Source: Galbula dea (lineage: Eukaryota > Chordata > Aves > Piciformes > Galbulidae). Taken from it: a stretch of 64,000 nucleotides of DNA. The stretch lies in the NCBI GenBank assembly GCA_013399015.1, contig VWZX01006235.1, positions 1,928 through 65,927 of the forward strand, given 5' to 3'. The notes beneath the pieces are model-generated. The model made no database searches. It was not told the origin of the DNA and saw nothing but the letters and a program-made list of their open reading frames with translations. The first letter of the stretch is position 1. Each line of letters begins with the position of its first letter. The position numbers and the translations under genes are program-made. Shown here piece after piece: positions 11,950 to 22,515 of the stretch.

Positions 11950-13035
11950 CTGCCGTTCAGTGAGACTTAGACAGGCTGGAGAGTTGGACGGGGAGAAATT
12001 GAATGAAATTCAACAAGGGCAAGTGTCAAGTTTTGCACCTGGGAAAGACAAACCTCACGTATTAACATAGGTTGGGGACTGACCTGTTGGAGAGCAGTGA
12101 AGGGGAAAGGGACCTGGGGGTCCTGGTAGGTAGAAGGACGCCTATGAGCCAGTAGTATGCTCCTGTGGCCAGGATGGCCAAAGGGATTCTGGGGTGTATT
12201 AGAAGGGGTGTGGTTAGTAGGTCAAGAGAGGTTCTTCTCCCCCTTTACTCTACCCTGATGAGGCCGCATCTGGAATATTGTGTCCAGTTCTGGGCCCCTC
12301 AGTGGAAGAATGATAGGTAACTGCTTGAAAGAGTCCAGCACAGAGCCACCAAGATGATGAAGAGGGTGGAACATCTTCCTTAAGAAGCTTCCCTCAGAGC
12401 TGGGTCTCTTTAGCTTGGAGAAGACCTCATTGGTGCTTATAAATATGTGAAGGGTGAGTGTCAGGAGGATGGGGTCAGGCTCTTCTCAGTGAAACCCAGT
12501 GACAAGACAAGGGACAATGTTTGTAATCTGAAGAGTAGGAGTTTCCATGTGAATAGAAGAAAACAAATTTTTCCCAGTGAGAGTGACAGAGCACTGGAAC
12601 ANAGTCCAGCACAGAGCCACCAAGATGATGAAGAGGGTGGAACATCTTCCTTAAGAAGCTTCCCTCAGAGCTGGGTCTCTTTAGCTTGGAGAAGACCTCA
12701 TTGGTGCTTATAAATATGTGAAGGGTGAGTGTCAGGAGGATGGGGTCAGGCTCTTCTCAGTGAAACCCAGTGACAAGACAAGGGACAATGTTTGTAATCT
12801 GAAGAGTAGGAGTTTCCATGTGAATAGAAGAAAACAAATTTTTCCCAGTGAGAGTGACAGAGCACTGGAACAGACTGTTCAAAGAGGTTGTGGAGTCTCC
12901 CTCTATGGAAATATTCAAAACCTATCTGGACCTACTTCTGTGTGACCTGGTCTAGGGAATCCTGCTGTGGCAGGGGGTTGGACTAGATGATCTTTCGAGG
13001 GCTCTTGCAACTCCTAACATTCTGTGATTCTGTGA
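11950..13035 (+). mobile_element. CR1 LINE, 5'-truncated, containing an artefactual-looking duplication
   Basis: Runs from the CR1 RT/thumb region (GACTTAGACAGGCTGGAGAG) through the 3' UTR to the tail CTAACATTCTGTGATTCTGTG. Internally, 12332-12601 is repeated base for base at 12603-12872, with one N at 12602, so the true element is probably 271 bp shorter. Its subfamily resembles the copies at 38943-39395 (minus) and 49462-50289 (plus). Confidence 0.88.
12332..12872 (+). repeat. Exact 270 bp tandem duplication separated by a single N
   Basis: Copies at 12332-12601 and 12603-12872 appear identical by eye, with N at 12602. Two identical frames start at 12447 and 12718, 271 bp apart. The pattern is that of two contig ends that overlap but were joined with a placeholder N. 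Confidence 0.9.
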
Positions 13036-16000
13036 ACTTCTGGGTAAAAGCTGCTTCCCACATTCTTTGTGAGCAAAGACAGCTCTGTGAGAGAGGAGGC
13101 TCTATGTTATTCATATAGACATTGGGAAAGTAGGTTATTACTGAGGTTATTATGTAAAACTGCAGGCCACCGTTTCAAGAGGCAACATAATAATGTTATT
13201 ATCATTAAAAAAAAAAAAAAGAAAAGCCTGTTGTGGCCCAGGAAGGCATGTAACCATAATTAAATATTTACAGTTCCTTCACTTAGAAATAATTCTGTTT
13301 GCAGTGGTAACTCCTCCATACCAGACACAGAGATAATCTGCACCTTCTGTCTTACAAACACTGAGCCACACTGAAGCTGAAGGGATGAAGGCCACACAAC
13401 ACTGTGCCACTGTAATGCACTGACGACCACCACGTTTCTGGCTCACCACAGCTCTCTGGGCTCATTACATCCCAGGTAAGGTCCAAGCCTTGCTCTTGTT
13501 TTTCTGCCCACTACCTCAATCTGGCTGGCACTTCCAGCATTCCTGAAGCAATGCAGGGATGCAGCCTTCTCTCCCCAAGGCAATGTAAAATGCCCAGCAC
13601 TGTGCTGCCCTTTGGCTCCCTGCTGCAACAACGACAAACAGAGCCCTCAGAACTCAACATGGCTTTGAAGCCTTTACCCACCTCCATGCCAATCACTGTG
13701 AACTCACAGGAACAACTGAAGTAGTTTCACTGAAGGCTTCTGTGATCTGCCCCTTGTTTCTGAATTTTGGTCAGGGACAGGGATTCACACAAAACTCACC
13801 ATCTTCTTCCACAAGGGAGTCTCCAGAGCTGGATCACCAAGGAGAAGCTAGTTTCAAAGCCATGGTAAGCCCAAAAAGAGCTTACAATCACTGTCCATGC
13901 AACATCTCTATGCTTAAACATTTTCTTCTCCCATAACTCACTGCCACTGAACTCTGCAGAGGGTGACAGTGTAATGAGTGCTTTGGGCATTTTGTTCCCT
14001 GACATACAAGTTGCATGAACTGTTGCATCAGTTCCCAGAGATATGTAGCAGTGAGGTGTGTTTTCTTCATTAGTTATAGGAAGATATTGCTACATGTCAG
14101 AGTAGGAGATTTGAGCAGATCCAGGTCCATTACATGGCTTCTTCTCTCAGAAAGATCTGGATCCTCCCTAACTTCAACTTTTCCATCAATCTGGATATCC
14201 TATTGCCTTGTTTGACACTGGCATTTTCTTTCCAATATAATCTGAGAGCTGGGGCTGAGGTCCTAGCTCTCCATCACTCTCCACCACCCCTTAGGCTCCT
14301 ATGGTTTGCACAGGGAGGTGCCCTGGGGTGATGTGCTCCAGCAGCCCTAGGCTTTTTGCAGCCTAAAAACCGTCTTTCTCACTCTCCATTATGCCTAAAC
14401 TGAGAGGTTCCCTAAATGAAAGGATCAACCAAAGGCAGGAATTCAGGCCTCCCATCTCCTAGCAGAGCTGCAGTCTGGGTGATCCTCCAAAACACAGCAC
14501 AGACTCTGCCAGCTCATCTGCACAAACTTTTGCTCCAAAATACCCACTGGAGACAGACCCCTTCACTCCATCAATGCCATTTTCAAGTGACCGTGACAAA
14601 CTGCCTGGATCAGACTGTCGACAGTCCCAGACAGGATCTCCTGGTGGTTTATCCAAGTCTCTTTCAAACTTGCAAAAGTAGATTTCACAGTGGTGATAGG
14701 GCTCTGATGGTGGAACAAATAATACAGTATGATAAGATTTTTTCCAGTCTGCAATGCATCAATTATCCATCTCTAACTGAAGAGCCAGAGCACAATGACT
14801 TCCAAGAAAGCAGGGTGGAGAAAGAATAGAAATGGTGCCAAGAAAACAGCCATGGTGAATATTTTGGTCAGGAATGGATATCCTGGTTTGGATTAAACAA
14901 GGTCTAATCTGAATTTTTGGCTTCATCTTAATTCACCTTTTTTTCTCAAGTTTCGAAATGTTTAAATTTATTGCTTGAAATATCCTCTTCTCTGCAATTC
15001 CCCTATTCCAGCCAGAGCCAAAAAGTGTAACGGCTAAAATACCACAGAAACAACTGCTCATTTTTTTAATGACTTGACAAGCAATAAAGAACATCTTGTG
15101 AGAAACCCTGTTCAGACTGCAATCCCAGCTCAAGTTCTGCATATGCAGAAGGTGTGGGTAGTTCAGATAGGATGTGTTGGTTTTGGGTGGGAAGATGAGA
15201 CACAGTTTCAGGCCCAGCAACACCCAAGTCTGCTCTTCTGCCCTGCACAATGAAAGGCCTGATGACAAAACACTCTCGGTGTGCTCTCATATCCAGGAGA
15301 AGTCAAGAATAAACTGCAAAACATTTGCATGGGAATTGTAAGAAGAATTCCAGTATTTAAGTGACCTGTTGACACATACATCATTTTGGAGGGCTCAGGT
15401 TTAACAGAGTTTCTCATATTCCTAAGATGTATCAAAGGCATTATGTCTTCAGGAAAGCATGCTTATATTTCAATAGGGCTTATATAAATGGTCAGACTCT
15501 CCTGAGATTTCTCCCTACATGACTTGGGCACTGGATGAAAATGAACTGTGGCTAATCCATAACTTATTAACTCAGTAAGATCTGGTTACTGGGATAGTTC
15601 TTGACTGTTGGTATCAGATTATTAAAGTCTTTGTTTCATGTGTATTGAGATGCCATCAATCATGAGTAAGGCTGCTAGGAAAATGGCAGTGCTATACTTT
15701 TGGATTACAACCTGTTGGTGAGTTCTGCAGACATCATTAGGAGAAAGATCCAAACACTTGCTTGTGAATGCACTGTGTCCAGGCTCCACCAAAATGAGAA
15801 AACATGTGTCACCACACTTGGGACCTAAAGCTTATGAAAGAGGTAAATAAAAATAAAATAAAAAAAAAAATCATGCTGTGGTAAAATGAGAGATGTCCAT
15901 CACAATCTGATTTTGTTAAATTGTCTGCACCTCCTACCAACAATACATACCTTGAATGGTCCAGCTTGCAAAAAGATAAGAAACTAGTTGTAGAAAGAAC

Positions 16001-17024
16001 AAAAAAACTTGGGCTTATCAAAACAATCCAGGCCAGCCTAGCATACAAAGCCACCAGCTGCAGGGTGCTGCAGGCATGCCTTTTTGTTTCAGTTCTTCTC
16101 CTTGTAACTGGTTTCTGGTAAATAGCCCATCCACAGGCATCTCTTTACCCAAGAAAAAGCAGAAAATGGATAGACTGGACAGAACTGAGGAGGACATCTG
16201 GCACATTCACTTTCATTCATTGCCTGCCTATTTGAACTAAAAGTATTTTAAAAAATATACGCTTCAATAATAACTGGGAAAGAGCCACATGGACTGGAAA
16301 TGATTAACCTCTCTTTACAAGGTTGGCAGCCCACTACCAGCTAAGAGCTGAGCCAACTAGCTTAATTTATAACAGAAAAGTACGAACTTTCTGCAAGGAA
16401 AAGCTGTATTTATCTTCCTAATTTGGTTTCTTTTCCCTGCTTTTACGGGGTGGGGAAAGATTGTCTCAAAAGGAAATTATATCACCTCATGGGTTTTTTA
16501 TGTCATTTGCAAAAGATTATGGCTTTATACACTTGGGAATTCCTTATTCATCCATAGGAAATTATGGATGTTCCTACAATACACTATATGCTTACAGACC
16601 ATTCCTAGACCTGTTAGACTTGTTACTAATCATATCCAGGCCTTTGGTCTTGAGACTGTCAGCAATTACTGCCTCTGGCTGAGGGAATGGCTCTTGCAAG
16701 AAATCCAGGAGTTCACCCAGTTTTTGACTGCCACATTATTACTAAATGCTGATCCCCTTATGACAGCCCTTAGAGTTGTTCAGTGTGTGAGGTGGAAATA
16801 AAAGCAAGCTAGACCTTAAAGTTTTGACTGAGCAACTCAGTTCTCTACCAGTGCCATAGGCATACCTTCTTATACAGCTGTGTCAGCTGTCCATGTTACT
16901 TGAAGTTTTCAGTGCATCAAAGACAACAAGTCCGATCTGCCAGCTCCTGGTCTTGATGCAATTAAGGAGATGAGCAACCTGTTTATGGCTGTATATTAAG
17001 TGAGTGATGTTGCAACCTGCCAAA
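13036..17024. other. Intergenic, nothing recognised
   Basis: About 4 kb of single-copy sequence with A-rich runs near 13207-13221 and 15845-15871. The longest open frame (14416-14829, 137 codons) has no recognisable domain. No RNA gene is seen. Confidence 0.5.
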
Positions 17025-17095
17025 TCATAGAACCAGTCATAGAATGGTTGGTTTGAAAGGGACCTTAAACATCACTAAGTTCCGGCCCCTCTGCC
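17025..17095 (-). mobile_element. CR1 3'-end fragment
   Basis: Begins with the reverse-complemented octamer tail (AATCATAGAACCAGTCATAG) and then GAAAGGGACCTTAAACATCA, the CR1 3' terminus in minus orientation. It is followed within about 65 bp by the plus-strand CR1 copy 1. Confidence 0.75.
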
Positions 17096-17360
17096 ACGTC
17101 TGTGAGGCAGGAACACCAGCAGCACAGAAAAAGATTCTGGGGCAGGAGCTGGCAGGGATCCTTGATAGGGTTTTACACTAGATTTGAAGGGGGAAGGGGT
17201 TAAGAATCCTATGCTTGCCTGTGAGAAACAGCAGGGCAGCACACCAGGGGCAGAAGGATGGAGCACTACTAAGAGTTCTCAAGTTGTCACCCTGAGGCAA
17301 GCCAAAGATGATGGACTAAGACGCCCCAAGGAAATCAAGGGGGGTTTGCCTAAGAAGGTG

Positions 17361-17904
17361 ACATGTCCAGCCCAACTGAAGTGCCTCTGTGCAAATGCAC
17401 ACAGCTTGGGCAATAGACAGGATGAATTAAGGGCCATTGTGTTGTTGGAAAGCCATAACATGGTGTCTGTTACTGAAAAATGGTGGGATGATTCCCATGA
17501 CTGGAATGTAGGAATAGATGGGTACAAGCTCTTTAGGAAGGATAGGCAGGGGAGGAGGTGTTGCTCTCTACATCAGTGATCAACTGGAATCAGTGGAGCT
17601 CCAGCTGTGGAAGGATGATTATCTGGTTGAGAGCATGTGGGTTAAGATTAAAGGGAAGACAGGTGAAGGTGATGTTACAGTAGGGGTATGCTACAGGCCA
17701 CCTGACCAGCAGGGCCAAATAGATGGCATAGGCAGATAGGTATAGGCAGATAGAAGTGGCTTCATGTTCACAGGCCCTAGTCCTCGTGGGGGATTTCAAC
17801 CACCCGGATATCTGCTGGCAGGGCAACACAGCAAGGCGCCAGCAATCCAGGATATTCCTGGAATGCATCAATGACAACTTTCTCCTCCAAATGGTAGAGG
17901 AACC
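17361..17904 (+). pseudogene. CR1 copy 1 ORF2 endonuclease, broken
   Basis: Remnant of the apurinic-like endonuclease that nicks target DNA for CR1 insertion. Visible blocks in order are NAHSLGNRQDEL, VTEKWWDDSHDW (catalytic Glu region) and IDGYKLFRKDRQGRR. After a +1 frame change come GGGVALYISDQLESVE, VGVCYRPPDQQG and VGDFNHPDICW (Asp/Asn motif). The frame shifts again near 17740 and the ERV cuts it at 17904. The downstream SDH-type motif continues after the ERV, near 20028, as SGHE, with the Asp changed to Gly. It is not functional. Confidence 0.85.
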
Positions 17905-18402
17905 GTTCAGGAAATAGGTAATAGAAAAGCTGATGCAGAAGCTAAACTAGCTGTGGCAAGGACTAGAGAGTTGACTCTAACAGCTCTAGTGCCAGGTGAG
18001 CTAGATACTAACTTTCAACCAAATTATCAGGAATCAGATCATAAGTGGATTCAAAGAAATAGAGGTAAGCTATTAGACAGTGGGTGGGGTCAATTGGAAA
18101 CAGGACAACTAATATTACCAGGAAAATTAATGTGGCAATTTGTAAAAAAAGAACATGAAAAAGCCATTGGAGTTTGCATCCACTTCACCAGTATTTAAAA
18201 GCTAGAACAGTGGGGCCAAAACTATTCACCACAATAAAATGGGTCACACCCCGAAGTGAACAATGCCTGAAAAACAATCCAAATACAGGAACAAAAATAC
18301 AACTAGGGGCAATAAACAGGGGGAAATTCTGGGGTGAAGTTTGGCAAATTGATTTTTCTGAACTCCCAAGGAAAGGGGGGTACAAATATCTTTTAGTGTT
18401 GA
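17905..18402 (+). pseudogene. ERV pol fragment (RNase H end to integrase start)
   Basis: The frame at 17905-18198 shows an RNase H C-terminal signature (GNRKADAEAK) and then the linker toward integrase. A frame change near 18180-18200 leads to QCLKNNP (part of the zinc-binding region) and WQIDFSELPRKGGYKYLLVL, the start of the integrase catalytic core with its first Asp. The style is gammaretrovirus-like. The first Cys of the CxxC pair reads Ser. The fragment stops at the assembly gap. Confidence 0.8.
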
Positions 18403-18795
18403 NNNNNNNNNNNNNNNNNNNNNNNNNNNNNNNNNNNNNNNNNNNNNNNNNNNNNNNNNNNNNNNNNNNNNNNNNNNNNNNNNNNNNNNNNNNNNNNNNN
18501 NNNNNNNNNNNNNNNNNNNNNNNNNNNNNNNNNNNNNNNNNNNNNNNNNNNNNNNNNNNNNNNNNNNNNNNNNNNNNNNNNNNNNNNNNNNNNNNNNNNN
18601 NNNNNNNNNNNNNNNNNNNNNNNNNNNNNNNNNNNNNNNNNNNNNNNNNNNNNNNNNNNNNNNNNNNNNNNNNNNNNNNNNNNNNNNNNNNNNNNNNNNN
18701 NNNNNNNNNNNNNNNNNNNNNNNNNNNNNNNNNNNNNNNNNNNNNNNNNNNNNNNNNNNNNNNNNNNNNNNNNNNNNNNNNNNNNNNNNNNNNNN
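18403..18795. other. Assembly gap (393 N)
   Basis: Unsequenced bases between ERV pol and env. The missing provirus between these points would normally be longer than 393 bp, so either the gap size is not literal or the provirus also has an internal deletion. Confidence 1.
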
Positions 18796-19297
18796 TTCAC
18801 CCGAATCATAGGTTGTGATTTTAGTTATACTGTCCCTATAACTACCAAGCAATTGATTGAAGCTGAATATACTTTATATCATGATGTACCAAAACTGCAG
18901 ATAGGAATGGACGCTAATCTTTTCAAAACAATGCTTAGGCACCCTGATATAGAGAAACTAGTCCAGAAAGCAAACAAAACCACTCAACTCATGCTCTGGC
19001 AGGTAGAACCATTCAGTAAGTATAAAGAATATCTTAACAAAGGTGGAACAAGTGGGAGAACGTCACTGGTGGGATACATTTACAGAACACTCCCCAACAG
19101 CAACACAGATGTTCCACTACTTAATACACCCACTGCTGATTATGGCAGTAGCTATGCTTTTGTTATCCCTCCTAAATTTGTGGCTGTGGTACAAATTAAA
19201 TTCCTTAGTAAAAAGGACCCAAATAATTTGGGTGATGATGCAGGCATATCAATACCCTCTGTCCAGAGAACTTGACGAAAGAATTTGTAAGTTCTAA
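18796..19297 (+). pseudogene. ERV env C-terminal fragment (transmembrane subunit)
   Basis: Two overlapping frames (to about 19040, then 19043-19297) carry the end of a retroviral envelope gene. The second has a hydrophobic membrane-spanning segment rich in Leu/Met/Ala around 19125-19190, followed by a basic cytoplasmic tail. It ends just before the polypurine tract. The frame change near 19035 breaks the gene, and the N-terminal part is lost in the gap. I assign env from position and the membrane segment, not from a close family match. Confidence 0.65.
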
Positions 19298-19300
19298 GAA

Positions 19301-19311
19301 AAGGGGGGAAA
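19301..19311 (+). promoter_or_regulatory. Polypurine tract of the ERV
   Basis: AAGGGGGGAAA lies directly before the LTR TG, as expected for the plus-strand primer site of a retrovirus. Confidence 0.75.
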
Positions 19312-19938
19312 TGAAACAGAGCAAGGCCCAAAGAGTTAACTCAGAAAGCCATCTCTGAGCTAAGAAACAAAGAACCAGGATTCAAGGACCAGTGGACAAA
19401 GAATGCTACATATACTGGCACAAAGAACATACAGTAAGAACACAGAAAGGTAAAGAGCATTGAAAATGGTAACATAAATCTTATATAAATAGAGACAGGA
19501 AAGGAACAAGGAGAGATAAGGGGCAGGAGTCCAAAAACTATTGCCTGATATACATTGTAGCCAGCAGAATCAAGAAAAGTTCGAAAGTTCACTGAGGAAG
19601 AAGAACAAAAACACGACCACCGAGGATGAAGTAACAGGATACACCACCAAAAATCTCCCCAAAATGAAGACTCTGCCCCTGACTCCGCCCTAAATCCGCC
19701 TTCTATGAATATTATAATTAGATGTTGCAATAATATGAATATACATGTAAAGATGTTGTAATCTCTCATACAAATTGTATAAATAGTCTGATTTTTACTG
19801 ACTGCTTTGGGAACTCTTTTGTCCAGCACGAGCCGGGAGTTCCCCAACGTTGCCTGAAATAAATACCTTGCTGCTTAAAGACTAAAGATTGTCTCCGAGC
19901 AGTTCCATTGAGCCTTTTGGGGCATAATTTCGGCATCA
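19312..19938 (+). repeat. 3' LTR of the nested ERV
   Basis: A 627 bp element starting TGAAACAG after the polypurine tract and ending ...TTCGGCATCA. It contains a TATAAATAG box near 19788 and an AATAAA signal near 19858, in the order expected for U3-R-U5. The antisense open frame across it (19341-19847) is a by-product. Confidence 0.75.
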
Positions 19939-22179
19939 CAATTAGAAAAGGCGTTATGCTGGACCTTGTTCTTACCAACAGGAAAGTGCTGGTGACCAAC
20001 ATAAGACTGAGGGACTACCCTGGCTGCAGTGGCCATGAGGCACTAGACTTCAAGATCCTCAGAGCACCTAGGAGTATATGTTCTGAACTCATGACCATGG
20101 ACTTAGGACATGCAGACTTTGATTCCTTCAGGGATTTGATGGCCAAAGTACCATGGGACAAAGCCCTAGAGGGAAGGGGGGCCCAGGACAGCTGGTCAAT
20201 TTTCAAGGATCACCTTCTCCGTGTCCAGCAACTAAGTATCCTGACAAAGAGAAAGTCAGGAAAGGATGCTACGAGACCTGCCTGGACGAACAAGATGCTC
20301 CTGGACATGGTATCTCATAAAAGGAATCTACACAAGGAGTGGAATAAGGGACAACTAGAATGGGGTCATACAGGGAAGCTGTCCTGAGAGCAAGAGAACT
20401 GGTTAGGAAAGCTAAAGCTCAGTGGGAGTTAAATCTAGCCAGGGACATCAAGGAGAATAGTGAAAATTTCTATAGATACATTAATGCAAAAAGGAAGACT
20501 AGGAAAGGTGTGGGCCCCCTCAGAAAAGAAACAGGAGAACTGGTGATGGGTGATATAGAGAAGGAAGAAGTTCTCAACAGCTTCTTTACTTCAGAATTCA
20601 CTGGCGAGAGCTCACACCAAAACCCTGAAGTCAAAGAAGATAATGGCAGGGGCTGGAAGATAGAACTGCCCGTGGTCTGTGAAGATCAGGTTTGTGACCA
20701 TCTGAAAAACCTGAAAGTTCCCAAGTCCATGGGACCCAATGGGATACACCCACAGGTACTGAGAGAGTTGGCAGTTGAGGTTGCTAAGCCACTCCCTATT
20801 TTATTCCAAAAGTCATGGCACTATGACTGCACTAAGTCCCCACTGACTGCAAAAGGGGAAACATAACCCCATTTTTAAAAAGGGAAAGTAGGATGACCCT
20901 GCAAACTATAGGCCAGACAGTCTCACCTGCGTGCCTCGTAAGATCATGGAGCAGATCCTTCTGGGGGCACTGGTGAGGCAGAAGGATAATGAAGAGGTGA
21001 TTTGCTATAATCAACATTGCTTCAGCAAGGGTAAATCGTGTCTGATGAATCTGGTGGCCTTCTATAACAAGGTCACGACATAAATAGACAGGGGAAGAGC
21101 AACTGATGTCATTTACCCAGACCTAAGCAAAGCTTTTGACACTGTTCCATATGACATCCTGGTTGCCAAGCTGGTGAATATGGGTTTGATGGATGAACCA
21201 CTCTCTGGATAAGGAATTGTCTCAATGGCCCCACCCAAAGAGAGGCTGTCAGTGGATCCAACTCTGAGTGGAGGCCAGTGACAAGTGGAGTCCCTCAAGG
21301 ATCAGTACTGGGACCATCTTGTTCAATATCTTCATCGGTGACGTGGACAGTGGCATTGAGTGCTCCCCCAGCAAGTTTGCCGACAACACCAAGCTGTGTG
21401 GTGTGGTTGATATGCTGGAGGGGAGGGATGCCATCCAGAGGGACGTGGACAGGCTGGAGAGGTGGGCCCATGCCAGCCTCATGAAGTTCCACAAGACCAA
21501 GTACAAGGTCCTACATCTGGGTCGGGGCAATCCCAAGCACCGATATAGGTTGGGCAGTGATTGGCTTGACAGCAGCCCTGAGGAAAGAGACTTGGAGATG
21601 TTGGTGGATGAGAAGCTCAACATGAGCCACCAGTGTGCACTTGCAGCTCAGAGTGCCAGCCATATCCTGGGCTGCATCAGGAGAAGTGTGGCCATCAAGT
21701 CGAGGGAGGTGATTCTCCCCCTCTACTCTGCTCTTCTGAGACCCCACCTGGAATATTACATCCAGTTCTGGAGCCACTATTTCAAGAGGGATATGGAAGT
21801 GCTGAAGCAAGTCCAGAGAAGGGCCACAAGAATGACCAGAGGACTGGAGCACCTCTCCTATGAGGACAGACTGAAAGAGTTGGGATTCTTCAGTCTGGAG
21901 AAGAGAAGGCTCCTAGGAGATGTTACTGTGGCCTTCTGGTATCTGAAGGGGGCTTACAGGAAAGCTGGTGTAGGACTTTTTAGGAAGTCAGATAGTGATA
22001 GGACTAAGGGGAATGAATGCAAGCTAGAGGAGGGTAGCTTTAGATTAGACATTAGGAGGAAGTTCTTCACTGTTAGGGTGTTGAGACAGTGGAACAGGCT
22101 GCCCAGAGAGGTTGTGGAAGCCCCATCCCTGGAAGCTTTTAAGGTCAGGCTGGATGGGTCTCTGGGCAACCTGATCTAG
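19939..22179 (+). pseudogene. CR1 copy 1 ORF2 reverse transcriptase and C-terminus, broken
   Basis: Continuation of ORF2 after the ERV. Visible blocks are VLTNRKVLVTNIRLR, RKAKAQWELNLARDIKEN, and NLKVPKSMGPNGIHPQVLREL. These are followed by RT motif A (DLSKAFDTV, near 21120), motif B (SGVPQGSVLGP, near 21285) and motif C, read as FADN near 21378. The second catalytic Asp is therefore Asn. The 303-codon frame at 21268-22179 carries the thumb and C-terminal region to its natural end (LDGSLGNLI). Frameshifts occur near 20390, 20870 and 21315. The element is a dead copy. Confidence 0.85.
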
Positions 22180-22280
22180 TGGAAGGTGTCCCTGCCAGAC
22201 AGGGGGTTTGGAACTGGGTGATCTTTAAGGTCCCTTCAACTCTGTCAATTCTATGATTCTGTTTGCAGTGACACCTCCCA

Positions 22281-22515
22281 TTATTTCAGGTTGCTCAAGG
22301 CCCTATCCAAACTGGCCTTGAACACTTCCAAGGACGGGGCATCCACAGCTTCTCTGGGCAACCTGTTCCAGTGTCTGCCCATCCTCACATGAAGAGCTTC
22401 TTCCTGATCAAAATTAGTTTCTTCTATTTTAAAGCCATTATCCATTGTCCCACTACTACATGTTCTTGTAAAAAGTCCCTTTCCAGTTTTCAGGAGACAG
22501 TGGTGGTAGGAGCAG
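22281..22515 (-). mobile_element. CR1 3' region fragment
   Basis: Minus-strand CR1 C-terminus and 3' UTR (encoding HWNRLPREAVDAPSLEVFK on the minus strand). It is a different, older copy abutting the 3' end of CR1 copy 1. Confidence 0.75.

Larger units (their letters stand above)
17905..19938 (+). mobile_element. 5'-deleted endogenous retrovirus (class-I-like) nested in CR1 copy 1
   Basis: The insert starts abruptly in pol with no 5' LTR, primer site or gag. It passes through integrase, a 393 bp gap and env, and ends in a purine tract and a 3' LTR. The CR1 host resumes at 19939. Alignment with CR1 copy 2 shows that host sequence is lost or duplicated by only a few bases, so the left breakpoint lies essentially at the original insertion point. 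No target-site duplication is recognisable. Confidence 0.8.
17160..22262 (+). mobile_element. Long CR1 LINE (copy 1), interrupted by an ERV at 17905-19938
   Basis: Sequence from the ORF1/ORF2 boundary region (TAGATTTGAAGGGGGAAGG), through the ORF2 endonuclease, RT and C-terminus, to the 3' UTR and tail (CTGTCAATTCTATGATTCTG). Paralogous copies 2 (41380-45586) and 3 (57205-59063) align along its length. They show that 17160-17904 and 19939-22262 are one element split by the ERV. ORF2 is broken by frameshifts and stops. Confidence 0.9.

Noticed and set aside
14416..14829. 137-codon open frame, the longest outside repeats
   Set aside because: No recognisable domain, no splice or promoter context, and composition like random AT/GC-mixed DNA. 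Overlapping frames on the other strand are equally open.
18174..18852. Frames of about 200 codons on both strands
   Set aside because: Most of their length is N, so they only bridge the assembly gap.
19341..19847. 168-codon minus-strand frame
   Set aside because: It is the antisense of the ERV LTR. TATA, polyadenylation signal and LTR ends on the plus strand explain the region.
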